Origin: Eopsaltria australis
Lineage: Eukaryota; Chordata; Aves; Passeriformes; Petroicidae
Direction: 5' to 3'
DNA length: 64,000 bases
NCBI GenBank assembly: GCA_034509425.1
Contig: JAVTVJ010000846.1
Coordinates: forward strand, 62,001-126,000
Below the pieces are notes generated by a model. It was given only the letters and a program-made list of their open reading frames with translations. It was not told the DNA's origin and made no database searches. Within the stretch, counting starts at the first letter, position 1. Every line of letters starts with the position of its first letter. The position numbers and the translations under genes were made by a program. Shown piece after piece: positions 62,701-64,000 of the stretch.

Positions 62701-64000
62701 AAGAACTTGTCTCTGATATGGATACCACCTTTCACAGACTCTGTAAGATCTCTTGTAACTGTAGTAGGACGTAACCACGATTGTGTAGTCAACTATTCAT
62801 CTTCCTATCCTTCGCAGGCAGATGAAATCTACAATACACACTGCAGCATTTTTTTAAAAAATGAATTATCTTGCTTCAAAAGATCCCTTTATCTGACAAG
62901 AACAACAGAATTCTCACTTTGTCTCACTTTATTTTTAGTGTATCCTTCTCTGAGGCATCTAGTTGTGACTATGTGAATACTGCATACATCACATTTTCAT
63001 GTTTTTAAGTACAGAAATTTCTAAGACTCTCTGCCACAGAAAAACCATCAAGTAATGGCTTCACTGCTTGTTGTTGCAAAAGAAGTCATTAGAGAACCCA
63101 CTTTTATACAAGACAACACATGTATAGCAGTGCTGTAATAGTAGAGGGGTTTGTACAAACCAATGTTACCTTCATGTAACTGCACAGAGGCTGAAGGTCT
63201 ATTTGGGTTGCATTACCAGACAGCTTTTACCTAGTCAGAGCATCAGCAGATGAAATACTCCTTTGAAATTTCTACATCAAAATAGTAAGTATGGAAAACA
63301 CTGATGACAAGAGAGCTTCTAAGATACTTTGTGTGACATTGGAGCCCAATCCTTCAGGTAAATAAATGTAATTGATGCAGGATTGATATCTCTTTGCTTC
63401 TCTTCAAGTTTCATTCTTAAAAGAGGAGGCCTGCATGACAATAGCTAAGGGAGATGTGGAATGTGAAGCTTTGCAGTCAAACCTCATGAGCTTCTGTTGG
63501 ACACCTTACTGACAGTTAGAATTTATGCCAATTGTGGTTTTATTTCTTATCTTGTGGTTCTCAAGCTCTACCTTGCATACAGTGCATGCCATATGTGTTA
63601 CCCAAAATTCATGTCAGATTACTGCACTAGACCACTTCTTAAAAACAGCATATGAGAATTTTCAGCCTAGAAAAACTCAGTCTGATGCAGACATATGATT
63701 TTATTACTTATCACTCTGCATATTGAATCTAGACAGTTTGGACATTTTGCTTGTGATGATCTGATACCATTTCAAAACATGCTACATTATTTATTTTGGC
63801 TGAATTACTCTTCCTGTGGTGATCTTGACTTCATTATGGTCAACCTGTTTCAAGTTCACCAAAATTATTTTGAGTACAAGTCTGCTCATAATGTTTGTTA
63901 TTCAAATATGCTAAGAGAAACAGCAATTAGTTAATTCAAAAGCAAAAAGTGGGACAAGAAGAAGTGAACACAAATTTGAAATGTTCTATAATACAGTGCT
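59712..64000. other. Intergenic stretch to the window end, no supportable gene
   Basis: AT-rich DNA with a 16-base C run at 60113-60128. The 171-residue frame at 62461-62976 overlaps a 104-residue frame on the opposite strand and has no motif that I recognise. In mammals the next gene after CDC42SE2 is the convergent RAPGEF6, but I recognised none of its exons here. Confidence 0.45.
60113..60128. repeat. Poly-C run of 16
   Basis: Sixteen consecutive C on the + strand, followed by AAAAG. It is a G-run on the minus strand, prone to length error in sequencing and slippage in replication. Confidence 0.95.

Noticed and set aside
62461..62976. 171-codon frame
   Set aside because: No recognisable domain; overlapped by a 104-codon antisense frame; no splice or promoter context.
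17230..64000. RAPGEF6 or another neighbour gene on the minus strand, expected from mammalian gene order
   Set aside because: No recognisable coding exon was found. It probably lies beyond the window or is too diverged in its UTR to see by eye.

Overview
The window looks like nuclear DNA from a bird. It has large AT-rich non-coding tracts and spliced genes with GT..AG introns. It also holds 5'-truncated CR1 LINE fragments and several solo LTRs that I recognise from memory as avian endogenous-retrovirus families. I cannot name the species.

Only one gene can be supported: the 3' half of CDC42SE2 (CDC42 small effector 2, SPEC2) on the + strand. Two coding exons (10059-10160 and 14620-14718) encode 66 residues that match, from memory, the C-terminal 66 of the 84-residue vertebrate protein, including the CRIB motif that binds CDC42-GTP. 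The exon for the first ~18 residues was not found and should lie upstream of position 1, so 1-10058 is read as intron. A further intron (14738-15174) probably interrupts the 3' UTR only 19 nt after the stop codon. The terminal 3' UTR exon then runs to a cluster of poly(A) signals near 17.0-17.2 kb, with an earlier one at 15835.

From about 17.2 kb to 64 kb I see no supportable gene. All longer ORFs there look like chance or repeat-derived frames. The region holds scattered retroelement remnants: an unclassified CpG-rich LTR-like segment with a long hairpin (about 20562-20872); an old minus-sense LTR (24954-25949); a plus-sense solo LTR (39757-40277); a minus-sense CR1 (41943-42780); two opposite solo LTRs only 107 bp apart (43678-44141 and 44249-44834, the second with a perfect 5-bp target duplication); and a plus-sense LTR whose U3 carries a 43-bp repeated CCAAT unit (about 59220-59711). 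There is also a ~160-bp tandem duplication at 27153-27484, strand-asymmetric A/C-rich tracts, short (CAAA)n arrays, several 12-23 bp tandem doublets and a 16-base poly-C run.

I found no RNA genes, CRISPR arrays, operons or multi-gene systems, and nothing that I would call a new biological system. The points most worth checking are the 3' UTR intron and alternative poly(A) sites of CDC42SE2, the unclassified 20.6-20.9 kb element, and the regulatory-looking LTR at 59.2-59.7 kb.
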